Assembly: GCF_048541585.1 (NCBI RefSeq)
Contig: NZ_CP183303.1
Span: forward strand, 1,240,001 to 1,304,000
Direction of reading: 5' to 3'
Length of the DNA: 64,000 bases
Source: Legionella_C sp048541585
Lineage (GTDB): Bacteria > Pseudomonadota > Gammaproteobacteria > Legionellales > Legionellaceae
Below, in pieces: positions 35,161 to 44,190 of this stretch (position 1 is its first letter; each line of letters starts with the position of its first letter). The notes below the pieces were generated by a model, which was not told where the DNA came from, did not search any database, and saw nothing but the letters and a program-made list of their open reading frames with translations. The position numbers were made by a program, and so were the translations under genes.

Positions 35161-36264
35161 ATGAATTTAAAAAAAGTTTTGGAACTCTTAGAGTCAGATA
35201 AAGCGCCAGAAGGATTAACGCTCCGTGTTTGTCTAATTAGAGTTGAAGCCGTAAGAGAGCTTGCGGATGCTTTAGCGAAGGCGCCAAAAGGATTGACACT
35301 TGACCTTCGCTACAATGCTATTAGAGATGCAGGCGCAAGATACCTTGCGCATGTATTAGGATTAGGTAAAGTACCAGAAGGATTAACGCTTAAACTTGAA
35401 TCTAATAGGATTAGCGATGCAGACGCGAATGCCTTTGCAGATGCTTTAAAGTCAGGTAATGTGCCAAAAGGATTGACACTTGACCTTCGCTACAATCCTA
35501 TTAGTAATGTAGGCGCAAAAGTCCTTGCGGATGCGTTAGGGTTAGGTAAAGCACCAGAAGGATTAACGCTTAACTTTAAATTTACTAACATTGACCATAC
35601 AGGTGTAAAACACTTTGCGGATGCTTTAAAGAAGTCGCCGAAAGGGTTAACGCTTGGTTTTCAATGTAATCCTATTGGCGATGCAGGCGCAATATTCCTT
35701 GCAGAGGCGCTAGGATTAGGTAAAGCACCAGAAGGATTAACGCTTAACCTTCAATCTACTCAGATTAGCCCTAAAGGTATAAAAGCCTTTGTAGATGCTT
35801 TAAAATCGGGTAAGTTTCCAAAAGGATTAACGCTTAACTTTCGCGACAATCCTGTTAGCGATGCAGACGCAATAGACCTTGCAGAGGCTTGTGCTTATCA
35901 AAATCATTTTAACCATAAACAAATAACATTGATTGGCATAGAGCAATCTATTTTAGATGAAGCTAAAAAAAAGTTAATTATTAAAATTCAAACCGTGAGT
36001 TTATCAATTAAGCATCAACCACAAGGAACTTTGAGTCCAGAAGGTAAGGCTATACTTTGTCATTATCTTCTTCCTAGAATAATATTCTTTGCTATACACC
36101 TCGAGCAAACAGAATTTGATCAACCTACTAAATCTCAAAAAGCTTTAAAATCTAATAGCAGATTTAGCTTGCCAGCAAGCAACACGCTCTCTCCGGCAAC
36201 GTTGAAAAGACCTAATGATGGAGACATTGACGAGCAAAAAGATTACAAAATCTTAAAAAAATAG
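35161..36264 (+). CDS. Leucine-rich-repeat effector-like protein
   Basis: A 367-residue protein. Residues about 15-245 are eight LRRs of about 30 residues of the ribonuclease-inhibitor type. The consensus is P-x-G-L-T-L-x-L-x-x-N-x-I-x-x-x-G-A-x-x-L-A-x-A-L. The repeats alternate in two subtypes, one ending ALGLGKAP and the other ALKSGK-P, so the true unit is about 60 residues. The C-terminal 120 residues are helical and then Ser/Pro/Lys-rich with no known motif. There is no signal peptide. This is typical of Legionella LRR effectors that bind host proteins. No clear ribosome site precedes the ATG. Confidence 0.8.
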   Translation: MNLKKVLELLESDKAPEGLTLRVCLIRVEAVRELADALAKAPKGLTLDLRYNAIRDAGARYLAHVLGLGKVPEGLTLKLESNRISDADANAFADALKSGNVPKGLTLDLRYNPISNVGAKVLADALGLGKAPEGLTLNFKFTNIDHTGVKHFADALKKSPKGLTLGFQCNPIGDAGAIFLAEALGLGKAPEGLTLNLQSTQISPKGIKAFVDALKSGKFPKGLTLNFRDNPVSDADAIDLAEACAYQNHFNHKQITLIGIEQSILDEAKKKLIIKIQTVSLSIKHQPQGTLSPEGKAILCHYLLPRIIFFAIHLEQTEFDQPTKSQKALKSNSRFSLPASNTLSPATLKRPNDGDIDEQKDYKILKK

Positions 36265-36738
36265 TTTAAGTAGTGCCTTAAGAACAATCATGAAACAAGG
36301 TGAGCAATCGATTTACTTACCAATAAAAATATTATGAGAGCTAACGTTCTGTTTCAAGCAAGTGTATTGATATTGCTTAACTGGAAATTACCTTTTGCAA
36401 TAGATCTAAGCCTTTTTTAGGACTCTTTTCCCGTCCTACGTCTTTTTATCAAAACCGTGGATTAGCTAGCCTTTTTACATTGTCATTTTTATCAAAGATG
36501 GTTTTATTGTAAAAAGTAATTTACTAAAAATTAAAAAAATATAGAGTCATTTGTAATGACCAAAGAGAGATGAAATAATAAAGTTGATAAGTTAATACTT
36601 AAACTTGATTTATTTAAAGTGGCAAGCCAGTATAATTTTGTTTCATACATGGCTGGAATAGGAATAATTCTCGTTTATCTATATCAATCCTGTTATTTAT
36701 AACGTATCGTAAATGGGTTACAAGGAGGTAGTCCACCT
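36265..36738. other. Intergenic region, nothing recognised apart from a strong ribosome site
   Basis: 470 AT-rich bases. The only notable element is AAGGAGGT at 36721-36728, a perfect Shine-Dalgarno 10 bases before the hydrolase ATG. Confidence 0.6.
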
Positions 36739-37635
36739 ATGAAAACTAACTATTTTTTTGGTGTTTCGGCTGATGGCTTCCATCGAATTGCCTATACTGA
36801 ATGGGGACAGCCTAGATCAGAAAAACCTGTTATATTTTGTGTTCATGGGCTTCTTCGTAACCGACATGATTTCGATGCATTAGCTAATTTTTTAAGTCTA
36901 CAAGAGCGCCATATATTTTGTCCTGATATTGTAGGTCGTGGCGATAGTGACTGGTTTAAAAATCCACAGCATTATACTTTTGCTCAATACATTGCTGATA
37001 TGACCTCTCTTATTGCTAGGTCAAGCGCTATAGAAATTGATTGGATTGGCACTTCAATGGGTGGGTTAATTGGGATGATGATGGCAGCATTACCTAATTC
37101 TCCTATTCGCCGTTTGGTATTAAATGATGTTGGTCCACAAATTCCAATTCAGGGCTTACGACGCTTAGCTAAATATACAGGTACACGTGCTGTATTTTCC
37201 AATAAAGAGGAAGCAAAACGATATTATAAAACTATCTATGCAGGTTTTGGTGATTTAAGTGAGTCACAATGGCTTGAACTTACAGAGAATAGCATTAGGC
37301 TGCAGTCTGATGGCAAATACACTGCCAAATGTGATCCTAATATTACCCATAATAAAACTCTCAAACAATTTGTATGGGAACTAGTTCGTCACCCTCAAAA
37401 GACCTTGGAAGGAGTCTTGTTTGATGTTGATTTATGGTCCATATGGCGTCAAGTCAAATGTCCAGTTCTTATTATTCATGGCCGCCATTCTGATATTTTG
37501 TTATCTGAACATATTACTAAAATGCAAGAAATTCATCCGCATACCGAGTTGCTAGAAATAGAAAATGCAGGCCATGCCCCAGCACTATTGGAGTTAGCAG
37601 AGCAGGAAAAAATTAAGACGTGGTTACAAGAGTAA
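36739..37635 (+). CDS. Alpha/beta-hydrolase
   Basis: A 298-residue protein with the alpha/beta-hydrolase layout. The oxyanion strand is VIFCVHGLLRNRHDFDALA. The nucleophile elbow is WIGTSMGGLIGMMM (Ser in G-x-S-M-G-G). The acid is in CPVLIIHGRHSDILL, and the histidine in ENAGHAPALLE. Substrate unknown; the family includes esterases, lactonases and ring-cleavage hydrolases. A perfect AAGGAGGT ribosome site suggests high translation. There is no signal peptide. It precedes a small NTF2-fold protein by 149 bases. Confidence 0.85.
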   Translation: MKTNYFFGVSADGFHRIAYTEWGQPRSEKPVIFCVHGLLRNRHDFDALANFLSLQERHIFCPDIVGRGDSDWFKNPQHYTFAQYIADMTSLIARSSAIEIDWIGTSMGGLIGMMMAALPNSPIRRLVLNDVGPQIPIQGLRRLAKYTGTRAVFSNKEEAKRYYKTIYAGFGDLSESQWLELTENSIRLQSDGKYTAKCDPNITHNKTLKQFVWELVRHPQKTLEGVLFDVDLWSIWRQVKCPVLIIHGRHSDILLSEHITKMQEIHPHTELLEIENAGHAPALLELAEQEKIKTWLQE

Positions 37636-37783
37636 CTACTAGCTTTAAAAGCAAGCGAACGTTAAGGCGCAGATGAGTTTAAACAGGTGAATTTCTGAAT
37701 TATTCTTTTCACCTGAATTATAGGATTCCTAGCGGCAAACCTTGAGAATTGTTAAAATCATTTGGTTTAATAAGGAAAATATT

Positions 37784-38158
37784 ATGATGACTAATAATGA
37801 TGCAAATAAATTTGCATTTGATTCATTTGTAACCGCATTTGCGCCTGGAAATGAAACTATGCTTGACCAATATTTCTCACCTGACCTTATACTTTTTAAT
37901 CATTCTGTGTCAAAACAATTTGATTTAAATGACTTAAAATCCCGCCTACCTAACATACATAAAAAGTATGCCGATTTAAAAAGTGAAATAAAGGATATTA
38001 TTATAGAGAATGACCGTATCGCATTTCATGTCAAACAAAATGCATTCTCTGTTCCAGATAATGAGCATGTTAACTTAGATGTTATGAACTTCTATAAATT
38101 GTTTAATGGCAAAGTTAAAGAATGGCAAATGTGGGTTAATCAAATCAAGGCAGACTAA
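37784..38158 (+). CDS. SnoaL-like/NTF2-fold protein
   Basis: About 124 residues from MMTNNDANKF, where AAGGAA lies 8 bases upstream; a longer frame starting at 37742 lacks a ribosome site. The cone-shaped NTF2 pattern is visible: an N-terminal helix, the Y-F-S-P-D-L segment, alternating strands IKDIIIENDRIAFHVKQNAF, and a final strand GKVKEWQMWVNQ. Such proteins are small-molecule isomerases, cyclases or binding domains. The function is not known. Confidence 0.65.
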   Translation: MMTNNDANKFAFDSFVTAFAPGNETMLDQYFSPDLILFNHSVSKQFDLNDLKSRLPNIHKKYADLKSEIKDIIIENDRIAFHVKQNAFSVPDNEHVNLDVMNFYKLFNGKVKEWQMWVNQIKAD

Positions 38159-38273
38159 ACAAGTTTAAATGCCTGACAAGGTAATGAATATCTTAACTCT
38201 AAAACTGGCTACAAATATATAAAACCAGCAAAGTAATTTTTTAGATTTATATCTAAATTTATAGGTTTTGATT

Positions 38274-38309
38274 GTTAAGACTAAGTAAAAATTAAATGAG
38301 TAGCATAAT
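38274..38309 (+). promoter_or_regulatory. Possible CpxR site and -10 element
   Basis: GTTAA-N6-GTAAA at 38274-38289 differs by one base from the CpxR consensus GTAAA-N6-GTAAA. CATAAT at 38304-38309 could be the -10. CpxR controls several Dot/Icm effector genes in Legionella. Support is limited to this one match. Confidence 0.35.
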
Positions 38310-38366
38310 TCAACAACCTAGTTATTTTAAAATAGATGTAACTATAAGAGTTAATGGGTATGTATT

Positions 38367-39284
38367 ATGGGAGCTATTAAACCTTTTTCAGTTGGTAAAG
38401 CTGGTAAAGACAGTAATCAGTCGTTGTCATCAGGCCAGCTAATACAAAAATTAATCAAAGAAGCAGAAAAGAAAGAAGCGGCGATAGAAGCTATGCGAAG
38501 TCGTTGTAAAATATGCTTTAGAGAGATTTCACCAAGAAGAGTCTGTGGCGGACACGGAGGTGGTGGCGGAAGCGGTGGTGGCGGTGAAAGTTCTACTAAT
38601 TCTGCAAAAGAAACCACAAGTTTAACTAGTGATAAATCATTAGCAAGTCAACCAGTTCATGAAAGGAGTTGGGATGATTTTGTAGATTTTCCTAAAATAG
38701 ACGATAACTTGGATATGGCATTAAATGAAGAATCATTTAATCCAAACATTATTGCAGATTTACTCAATGCAAATTTATTAGTTATCGACAATAATCGCGA
38801 CGCAAATACACTAACTATTAAATTGCAATGTCAGCCAGATTCATTAACTGCAGAGCAAAGGCTTGCATTAAAAAAATTTATTAATGCGATTTTGAAAGAA
38901 TTTCATGAATTTAAAAAAGAACATCATATTCCTAATGAATGTTTAAATATTGTTCAAGATAATAAAGGAAATATTTATGCATTAAGCATCAAATTGCCTA
39001 CGCAAGCTTTGCATGATGCTTTTATTCATAGGTTGGCGCTTAATTTGTTACCTAGCCCAACGCTTAAATCATACGCCACTAAAGAGGCTGAACATCCTAC
39101 AATAGCTACGGCACCTAATCCTTTATCGATTAAACTCACCCCAACCACTAAAAAAATAACTAAGACTTCTGAAGAAGAAATAGAGTGTGAAAATGTTGAG
39201 CAAGATAAACTTACAATAGCTGAAAGTGAGCAACAAAAAATTTTTCACCCCTCGCCACTAGATATAGACTTAAAATTTAAGTAA
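38367..39284 (+). CDS. Hypothetical effector-like protein with Cys motif and poly-Gly linker
   Basis: A 305-residue protein. Residues 1-45 end in a small cysteine motif (SRCKICFREISPRRVCGGHG) that could hold zinc. A Gly-rich linker follows (GGGGGSGGGGE). A globular middle domain (about 110-235) alternates strands and helices, for example NLLVIDNNRDANTLTIKLQC and GNIYALSIKLPTQALHD. The tail is polar and acidic. There is no signal peptide or membrane segment. The layout of short binding motif, linker and unknown domain is typical of secreted effectors. I do not recognise the fold. Confidence 0.55.
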   Translation: MGAIKPFSVGKAGKDSNQSLSSGQLIQKLIKEAEKKEAAIEAMRSRCKICFREISPRRVCGGHGGGGGSGGGGESSTNSAKETTSLTSDKSLASQPVHERSWDDFVDFPKIDDNLDMALNEESFNPNIIADLLNANLLVIDNNRDANTLTIKLQCQPDSLTAEQRLALKKFINAILKEFHEFKKEHHIPNECLNIVQDNKGNIYALSIKLPTQALHDAFIHRLALNLLPSPTLKSYATKEAEHPTIATAPNPLSIKLTPTTKKITKTSEEEIECENVEQDKLTIAESEQQKIFHPSPLDIDLKFK

Positions 39285-39445
39285 TTTTTACATTTTTACT
39301 AAATCAGGTGTAGATAGGGCCTTAGACTGATATTAGTATCTCTACTTTCATCGCTCAGAGCAAAGAATCAAAGCTTAAAAAATTGTGCAGCTATGAAAAT
39401 TCGCTTACTTCTTGAAAGTAGTCCCTATATTAATTTTATAAGTTC

Positions 39446-39478
39446 CTTAATAAATCCTTAATATTGTATTGTTAATTT
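39446..39478 (+). promoter_or_regulatory. PmrA-box-like site upstream of the TIKI/ChaN-like gene
   Basis: CTTAATAAA at 39446 and CTTAATATT at 39457 are direct half-sites 11 bases apart; the second is a perfect cTTAATatT. A weak -10 (TAATTT) is at 39473, keeping the 16-base spacing of the other two PmrA-like promoters. Confidence 0.6.
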
Positions 39479-39523
39479 GACAAACTTTGTTTAATAAGTT
39501 TGTATTTAATTAATATTTAAGTT

Positions 39524-41104
39524 ATGGCTTATCATCCAGTTAGTTATAGTTTTCCTTCATTTGATCAAACTAAAGATAATAGATACAAAAAATTTGTACG
39601 TGAAATTACGGGAAATCCTGAAAATTTTCGACCTGAACCTTTTGAAAAGAAACTTAATACATTTTATCCTGCTTGTGAAGTAAGCACTCCAATAACAGTA
39701 GAAACCTTGTTGGATTTATTCCAAACCAATTTTATTGTAGCCGAAAATCACCTTGACCGTGCCTCTAAGAATTTTTTAATTAAAATTATGGCAAAATTAA
39801 AAGCAGCAGGCTTTACCACCCTATTTTTGGAGCATTTGTATTATGATGATCAAGAAGAGCTAGATGATTATGATCCTACTTCTTTAAGTAAGGCCGAGGT
39901 AAATAAAAAAGTAGAAAACCGCCTAGCTAATTTAGATAATGAATTTTGGATTTCTGCTAAGGGCAAAAGGGAGCATAATAGCGATTGTCATTGTGAAAAG
40001 TGTTATTTAGCTGGCAATAATTTTTCAGAGTTAGTAAAAACGGCGAAACAATATGGTATAAGAATAGTGGGCATAGACACTGAATATACCTATTCCGAAC
40101 AGTATAATGATAATCATATGGAATATGCTTATGGTGGACCAACAGGAATACTTAAAGATAAATTTCGTCTTAAAAGTATGAATTATACCGCTGCCAAAAT
40201 TATCGAGAAGGAAGTAAAAGAGCATCCTGGTAAGTGGTTTGCCTTAATGGGCTGTTTACATTGTTATTCTGCAGAAGATTTTTCGGGTGTTCCGCAACTA
40301 ACAGGCGCAAAAACGGTACTTGTTGATTCGGAATCAAACTTAAATGAAATCAAACTTAGTTTTAATGGCGCTTGTGAGGTAAAGGTTAAAAAATCTTTCT
40401 GGAATAATGATAAAAAAATAATCCAAGTTCCTTACGCTATAAAAATTGAAGTTCCTAAAAATCAGTCAATAGCAGCTATTGCAGGAATGATTTCAGGTCA
40501 AAAGGTGCAGCCAGAAGTCATCGATTACACTGTGGTAGATAATAAAAACGAAGAATATAAAAAATTTAATAATGATAAAGATAACGTCAAAGCAGCCGAT
40601 ACTCCTAACACTTCTGATATATTAGCAGCAGTTAGTAAAAGGCTACTAAGCCTGCAAGAAGCCGAACCTGAAGTTACTATTGATGCAGAAAATGTTAATG
40701 GACAAAACAAAGAAAAAGATAACAAACAGGAATTACTTAAAGAATTTCAAAGACGCACTCAGGCACAAATTAAGCGGCTAGATACTCTTCCCAAGCTATC
40801 TAATAATCCTGCTGCTCTTCAGAAAAAAAGAATTTTAGAGTCGGCAAAAACAATATTGGAGAATAAGAATTTAAGTTTTAATGATCGGTTCACAAAACTT
40901 AGGGAAATCATTCAACACCATCAGGCTATTCTAACCAAGCCGCATAGTTCTATTCCACAAGACATTCTGAAAGGCTTGCTCGTATTTGTTGCTTCCATTT
41001 GCTTTTTTATTCCGGGAGTTTTACTTGGAATACATTTTTTTAGCCCGAAGCGATTGACCACTACCGAGGAGCAAATAGTAAAACCTTTGAATGAATTTAA
41101 ATAA
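39524..41104 (+). CDS. Effector-like protein with ChaN/TIKI-like domain and C-terminal membrane anchor
   Basis: A 526-residue protein. The first 260 residues follow the ChaN/TIKI (also PMT C2-like) pattern. FIVAENHLDRASKNFLIKIM matches the G-E-x-H helix. A strand TTLFLEHLYYDDQEELDDYD follows, and later YGIRIVGIDTEYTY. Then come NYTAAKIIEKEV and WFALMGCLHCYSAEDFSGVP, where a second H normally sits. Members are metal-dependent hydrolases or heme-binding proteins. A C-x-C-x-x-C cluster (NSDCHCEKCYLA) is inserted. Residues about 370-480 are coiled and polar. A single membrane helix, LLVFVASICFFIPGVLLGIH, lies at about 486-506, followed by a short polar tail. The PmrA-like promoter supports effector status. 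Fold call by pattern only. Confidence 0.6.
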   Translation: MAYHPVSYSFPSFDQTKDNRYKKFVREITGNPENFRPEPFEKKLNTFYPACEVSTPITVETLLDLFQTNFIVAENHLDRASKNFLIKIMAKLKAAGFTTLFLEHLYYDDQEELDDYDPTSLSKAEVNKKVENRLANLDNEFWISAKGKREHNSDCHCEKCYLAGNNFSELVKTAKQYGIRIVGIDTEYTYSEQYNDNHMEYAYGGPTGILKDKFRLKSMNYTAAKIIEKEVKEHPGKWFALMGCLHCYSAEDFSGVPQLTGAKTVLVDSESNLNEIKLSFNGACEVKVKKSFWNNDKKIIQVPYAIKIEVPKNQSIAAIAGMISGQKVQPEVIDYTVVDNKNEEYKKFNNDKDNVKAADTPNTSDILAAVSKRLLSLQEAEPEVTIDAENVNGQNKEKDNKQELLKEFQRRTQAQIKRLDTLPKLSNNPAALQKKRILESAKTILENKNLSFNDRFTKLREIIQHHQAILTKPHSSIPQDILKGLLVFVASICFFIPGVLLGIHFFSPKRLTTTEEQIVKPLNEFK

Positions 41105-41201
41105 TATTCTTTATCTCGATAAGGTTACTCAACAAGCGGCAAGACTAGTAAATGAGCCGCGCCTGGCTGGCTTAACCAGTAGTCTTTATGATAAGTAAAA
41201 T

Positions 41202-41663
41202 TTAGCTTTTTACTGTATTTTTTAATTCAGCAAGTTCTAAAATTATTCCATCCGGTCCTGCAAAATAAATTAGCTTTCTATCATTAAAATCCAATATATT
41301 GCTCAGTATTTTAACATCATTGTGTTGTAACTTTTTAATTAATTCCTCAATATCATCTACAGCAAAGCATAAGTGATTATAGCCGTATTTATCGAGTCGA
41401 TTAATGTAGGAATCCTTTTTCGGTATTGGATTATAAAAATGTAAAAGTTGAATCTCAAAATGAGGTTCTGCTTCTTTATTATTGTGATACAGAACTAAAG
41501 TGATATGATCTGCTTTTATATTCGGAATATTCATATATTTCGCAAAGGGCTCATCTTCAATAATTGTTGCATGTGTTTTAATAAAACCTAATAAGTTGAA
41601 GAATTTAATAGCCGCAGGCAAATCACTAACTACGACAGTGATGTGATCAGCATTTTTAATCAT
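41202..41663 (-). CDS. VOC-family (glyoxalase/dioxygenase-fold) protein
   Basis: A 153-residue protein with two beta-alpha-beta-beta-beta modules. HITVVVSDLPAAIKFFNLLG is at the start and HLCFAVDDIEELIKKLQ in the second module. It ends YFAGPDGIILELAEL, where the Glu is the usual metal ligand. His8, and the His of YNHLCF, complete a plausible divalent metal site. The substrate is unknown (glyoxalase I, fosfomycin-resistance and extradiol enzymes share the fold). It is monocistronic. Confidence 0.85.
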   Translation of the reverse strand: MIKNADHITVVVSDLPAAIKFFNLLGFIKTHATIIEDEPFAKYMNIPNIKADHITLVLYHNNKEAEPHFEIQLLHFYNPIPKKDSYINRLDKYGYNHLCFAVDDIEELIKKLQHNDVKILSNILDFNDRKLIYFAGPDGIILELAELKNTVKS

Positions 41664-41917
41664 TTTATATTCCTTATAAAACGGTAAGCAAATTAGAGTT
41701 AATATAATTTATAGCTTATTTAGGTAGGGTAAGCGTTTAGCGATTTGCAAAACTTAGTTATTAATTTGGCTAAATAATGAAATAGAAGCATTTCTTCCCT
41801 CAAATTATAGTAAAAATATTCTATTAGACCAATTTTTTAATAATAGAGTTGTCTTTTATTGGCCTCTATATTTTTTTACTATACAATCCAGAAAAAATTT
41901 TAATTAATTTAAACAAT

Positions 41918-42592
41918 ATGTCTAAAAAAGATCTTTTAAGTAACATGGATAAGGTAGTTGACGCTGTCAATCAATTTAATTCTATAAAGAAAGAGGTTGA
42001 AGATGAGTTAAGTATCATTACTTCTATTAATTATGGAGATTATAAAGACAGGTGGGAACAAAATAATAAAATTCATAATTCTATAATGAAAATTATTGCG
42101 CTTAAAATAAAAATTCAACAAGGGTTAAATGAATTTATAGCCACATTAGATAAAATAACCACAGAAGGTGAAATAGACGAAACAGAAGCTGTTTACGCTG
42201 CTTATAAAAAGTTAGTGAATAATTTAGATTACACCAAAACTTTCTTAGAGACAGTACGTAATAATACTATTAAGGGCACGTCGGTTGACTTTAAAACTTC
42301 TAATTTAACTAAAGAACAAAAAAAAGAAAAAATTAATTCTTTTATGTTGAGTAATATTAGTATGCAGGTTTTAGGCGGCTTTATAAGTGTAATAGGCATT
42401 AGCGCTATTGTCTTCGCCTTTATAGCGCTTAATGCTGCAACTTTTGGTATTTCAGGCTTAATAGTAGCAGGTGGCGGAGTTGTCGCAACGCTTATAGGAA
42501 TAGGTTTATTTAAAACGGGTGTACTTAAGCAAAAAATAGCAGATGGATTGCTTAATAAGGAGCCGTTAAATTTCTCAAATAATTTAGCCTAA
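41918..42592 (+). CDS. Hypothetical protein with C-terminal membrane hairpin
   Basis: About 224 residues from MSKKDLLSNMDK; an alternative TTG start at 41849 adds 23 residues of AT-rich translation. Residues 1-150 are helical coiled-coil-like. Two hydrophobic helices follow, VLGGFISVIGISAIVFAFIA and FGISGLIVAGGGVVATLIGI, then a short tail. There is no signal peptide. Its layout resembles effectors that insert a C-terminal hairpin in host membranes. No ribosome site is clear. It lies at the left edge of a decayed transposon region. Confidence 0.5.
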   Translation: MSKKDLLSNMDKVVDAVNQFNSIKKEVEDELSIITSINYGDYKDRWEQNNKIHNSIMKIIALKIKIQQGLNEFIATLDKITTEGEIDETEAVYAAYKKLVNNLDYTKTFLETVRNNTIKGTSVDFKTSNLTKEQKKEKINSFMLSNISMQVLGGFISVIGISAIVFAFIALNAATFGISGLIVAGGGVVATLIGIGLFKTGVLKQKIADGLLNKEPLNFSNNLA

Positions 42593-42991
42593 AGTGTCAC
42601 CTACTCATCCACTGATAAATTAATGAATGCTCTGGATTGGGAAGAATTGACACATAAATTGAAATGGTGGTTGGGAAGAAAACTTTAAATACGAATTCAT
42701 TTAAGAGTATTCCTATACAGCAACTTTTAAATGAAACTGATCAGGGAATTGAAAAATAACTTATATAAAAAGCACCTGCCTTATTAAGTGAGCTTTTTGA
42801 ATGCTTTTATCAGAATGCGACCCACCAATATAAGATATTTTCCTTGCATCAAATGTAGTAGATTACTTTAATAAAAACAAGCACCACAAAGGTCTTGAAT
42901 TTGGGCGTTAATTTTAAATTGGTAGGGTTGAATGAAATTTTTTTTATTCTATTCCCAACAATTCTATTCGAATGCCTGATGCTGTAAATCT

Positions 42992-43369
42992 TTAAAAGAT
43001 GGTCGCGTGCAACAGATGGAGCTTTTTCAAACACTGATTGAATCGATTGGTACCGATAAAGGTTATTACTTCAAAGAGAATGGAAAACTAGCACTAGATT
43101 TTAGGATAAAGGCAGTCGCTATACAAAAACCTAGTAGGAAGCTAAAAGATGCCTTGGGTAATCCTATTTCACAAAAACCTCTTGAGTTATTCAAGAATCG
43201 CAGGGTAGGTATCGGGCCTATTAGTCATCTAAAAAAATATTAGCAGATGGGATGATCTCGCATGAAATCTGACAAACCCACAGATTATTCAGGATATTGC
43301 TCTATGTTGAGATTTAAGCTTAGACAAATGATACGATATTTAACCAGACAGGTTGCGGTGGTCATGTAA
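42992..43369 (+). pseudogene. Transposase C-terminal remnant (ISNCY/IS1182-like)
   Basis: The segment RKLKDALGNPISQKPLELFK followed by NRRVGIGPISHLKKY, an in-frame stop, QMG, a second stop and SRMKSDKPTDYSGYCSMLRF matches the C-terminal end of a DDE transposase family with the N-R-R-A-G-I-E-P-x-I-G-H-x-K signature. Two nonsense codons (43241 and 43253) and the loss of the N-terminal part show decay. The last stop is at 43367. Sequence between 42593 and 42991 has no open frame and may be its degraded 5' part. Confidence 0.65.
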
Positions 43370-43649
43370 CGTAATTATTCACAGCATAAAAGAAGCTCCA
43401 ATCACCAAAGTCCACTATAAATAGTTTTAATTATGAATAATAATTACTCACAAAAATATATTTTATTTCACGACACCAATACGTTATTCACAAATTCTGT
43501 GGATAAGGTTGTGTAATATTTCCCAGAGAGTAGATGTTAACTTAGCTAATTAGGGTCAGGGCTTCAAGCTAGATAATAGTAAATTGAGCCATAAAATAAA
43601 CATGAATTTTAGCACATTAATTATTTTATTAAACTCCATTCAATTTTTT

Positions 43650-44104
43650 AAAGGTCAATGGAAATACCTTTACTGGGCCATTGATGAGTTTGGTCATACC
43701 ATTAATTTTATCTATCGCATCGGCGTAATGTAAAGTCTGCCAAGCGTTTTCTGAAAAAATTAATAAAGAACAATCCAACCTGTGATTTCAACATCATCAA
43801 TACAGACAAGAATTCAGCGTATACTCAGGCTATTAAAGAGCTAAAACGAGAAAATCGGTTATCTCAGTATGTTGCGCATCACCAAATTAAGTATTGCAAT
43901 AACCGCCTGGAGTCTCATCAGGGCAAGCTTAAACAGATTATTAATTCCGTGAAAGAGTTTCATTCCATGAAAACCGCCTACGTTACCACTAAAGAGTTTA
44001 AAGTGATGCACATGTTTAGAAAAGGGCAATTTGATGAGTGGATGTATGAAACGAATGAGATTTCTTTTATCAACAAACAATTTGGCTTTACAGTTGAGAT
44101 CTAG
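43650..44104 (+). pseudogene. IS6-family transposase remnant
   Basis: It reads KGQWKYLYWAIDEFGHTINF, then a one-base deletion in the T-run at 43705-43709 shifts the frame, and it continues YLSHRRNVKSAKRFLKK..NIINTDKNSAYTQAIKEL..MFRKGQFDEWMYETNE to TAG at 44102. This is the catalytic half of an IS6/IS26-type DDE transposase (first Asp in AIDEFG, second in NTDKN, and the R-x-x-K-x-x-G region). The N-terminal DNA-binding part is missing. Terminal inverted repeats were not found with confidence. Confidence 0.7.
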
Positions 44105-44190
44105 CAAAATTTAAGATTTTTTAAGTTTAACATTTTTTGCAGCGGAGCCAAATTTTTTGTAACAGTCCTCCAAAATCACGATATAATCCA

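Noticed and set aside
35200..35900. Regularly spaced DNA repeats that could suggest a CRISPR-like array
   Set aside because: The period is about 90 or 180 bases and in frame; the repeats encode leucine-rich repeats.
36721..36738. Possible ribosome-site-sequestering hairpin before the hydrolase gene
   Set aside because: Only four pairs (AGGT/ACCT) can form over a short loop, which is too weak to claim as regulation.
38417..38617. Minus-strand poly-proline frame
   Set aside because: It is the antisense of the Gly-rich linker codons of the gene at 38367.
43859..44107. Minus-strand frame of 82 codons
   Set aside because: It is antisense to the IS6-family transposase remnant, which explains the region better.
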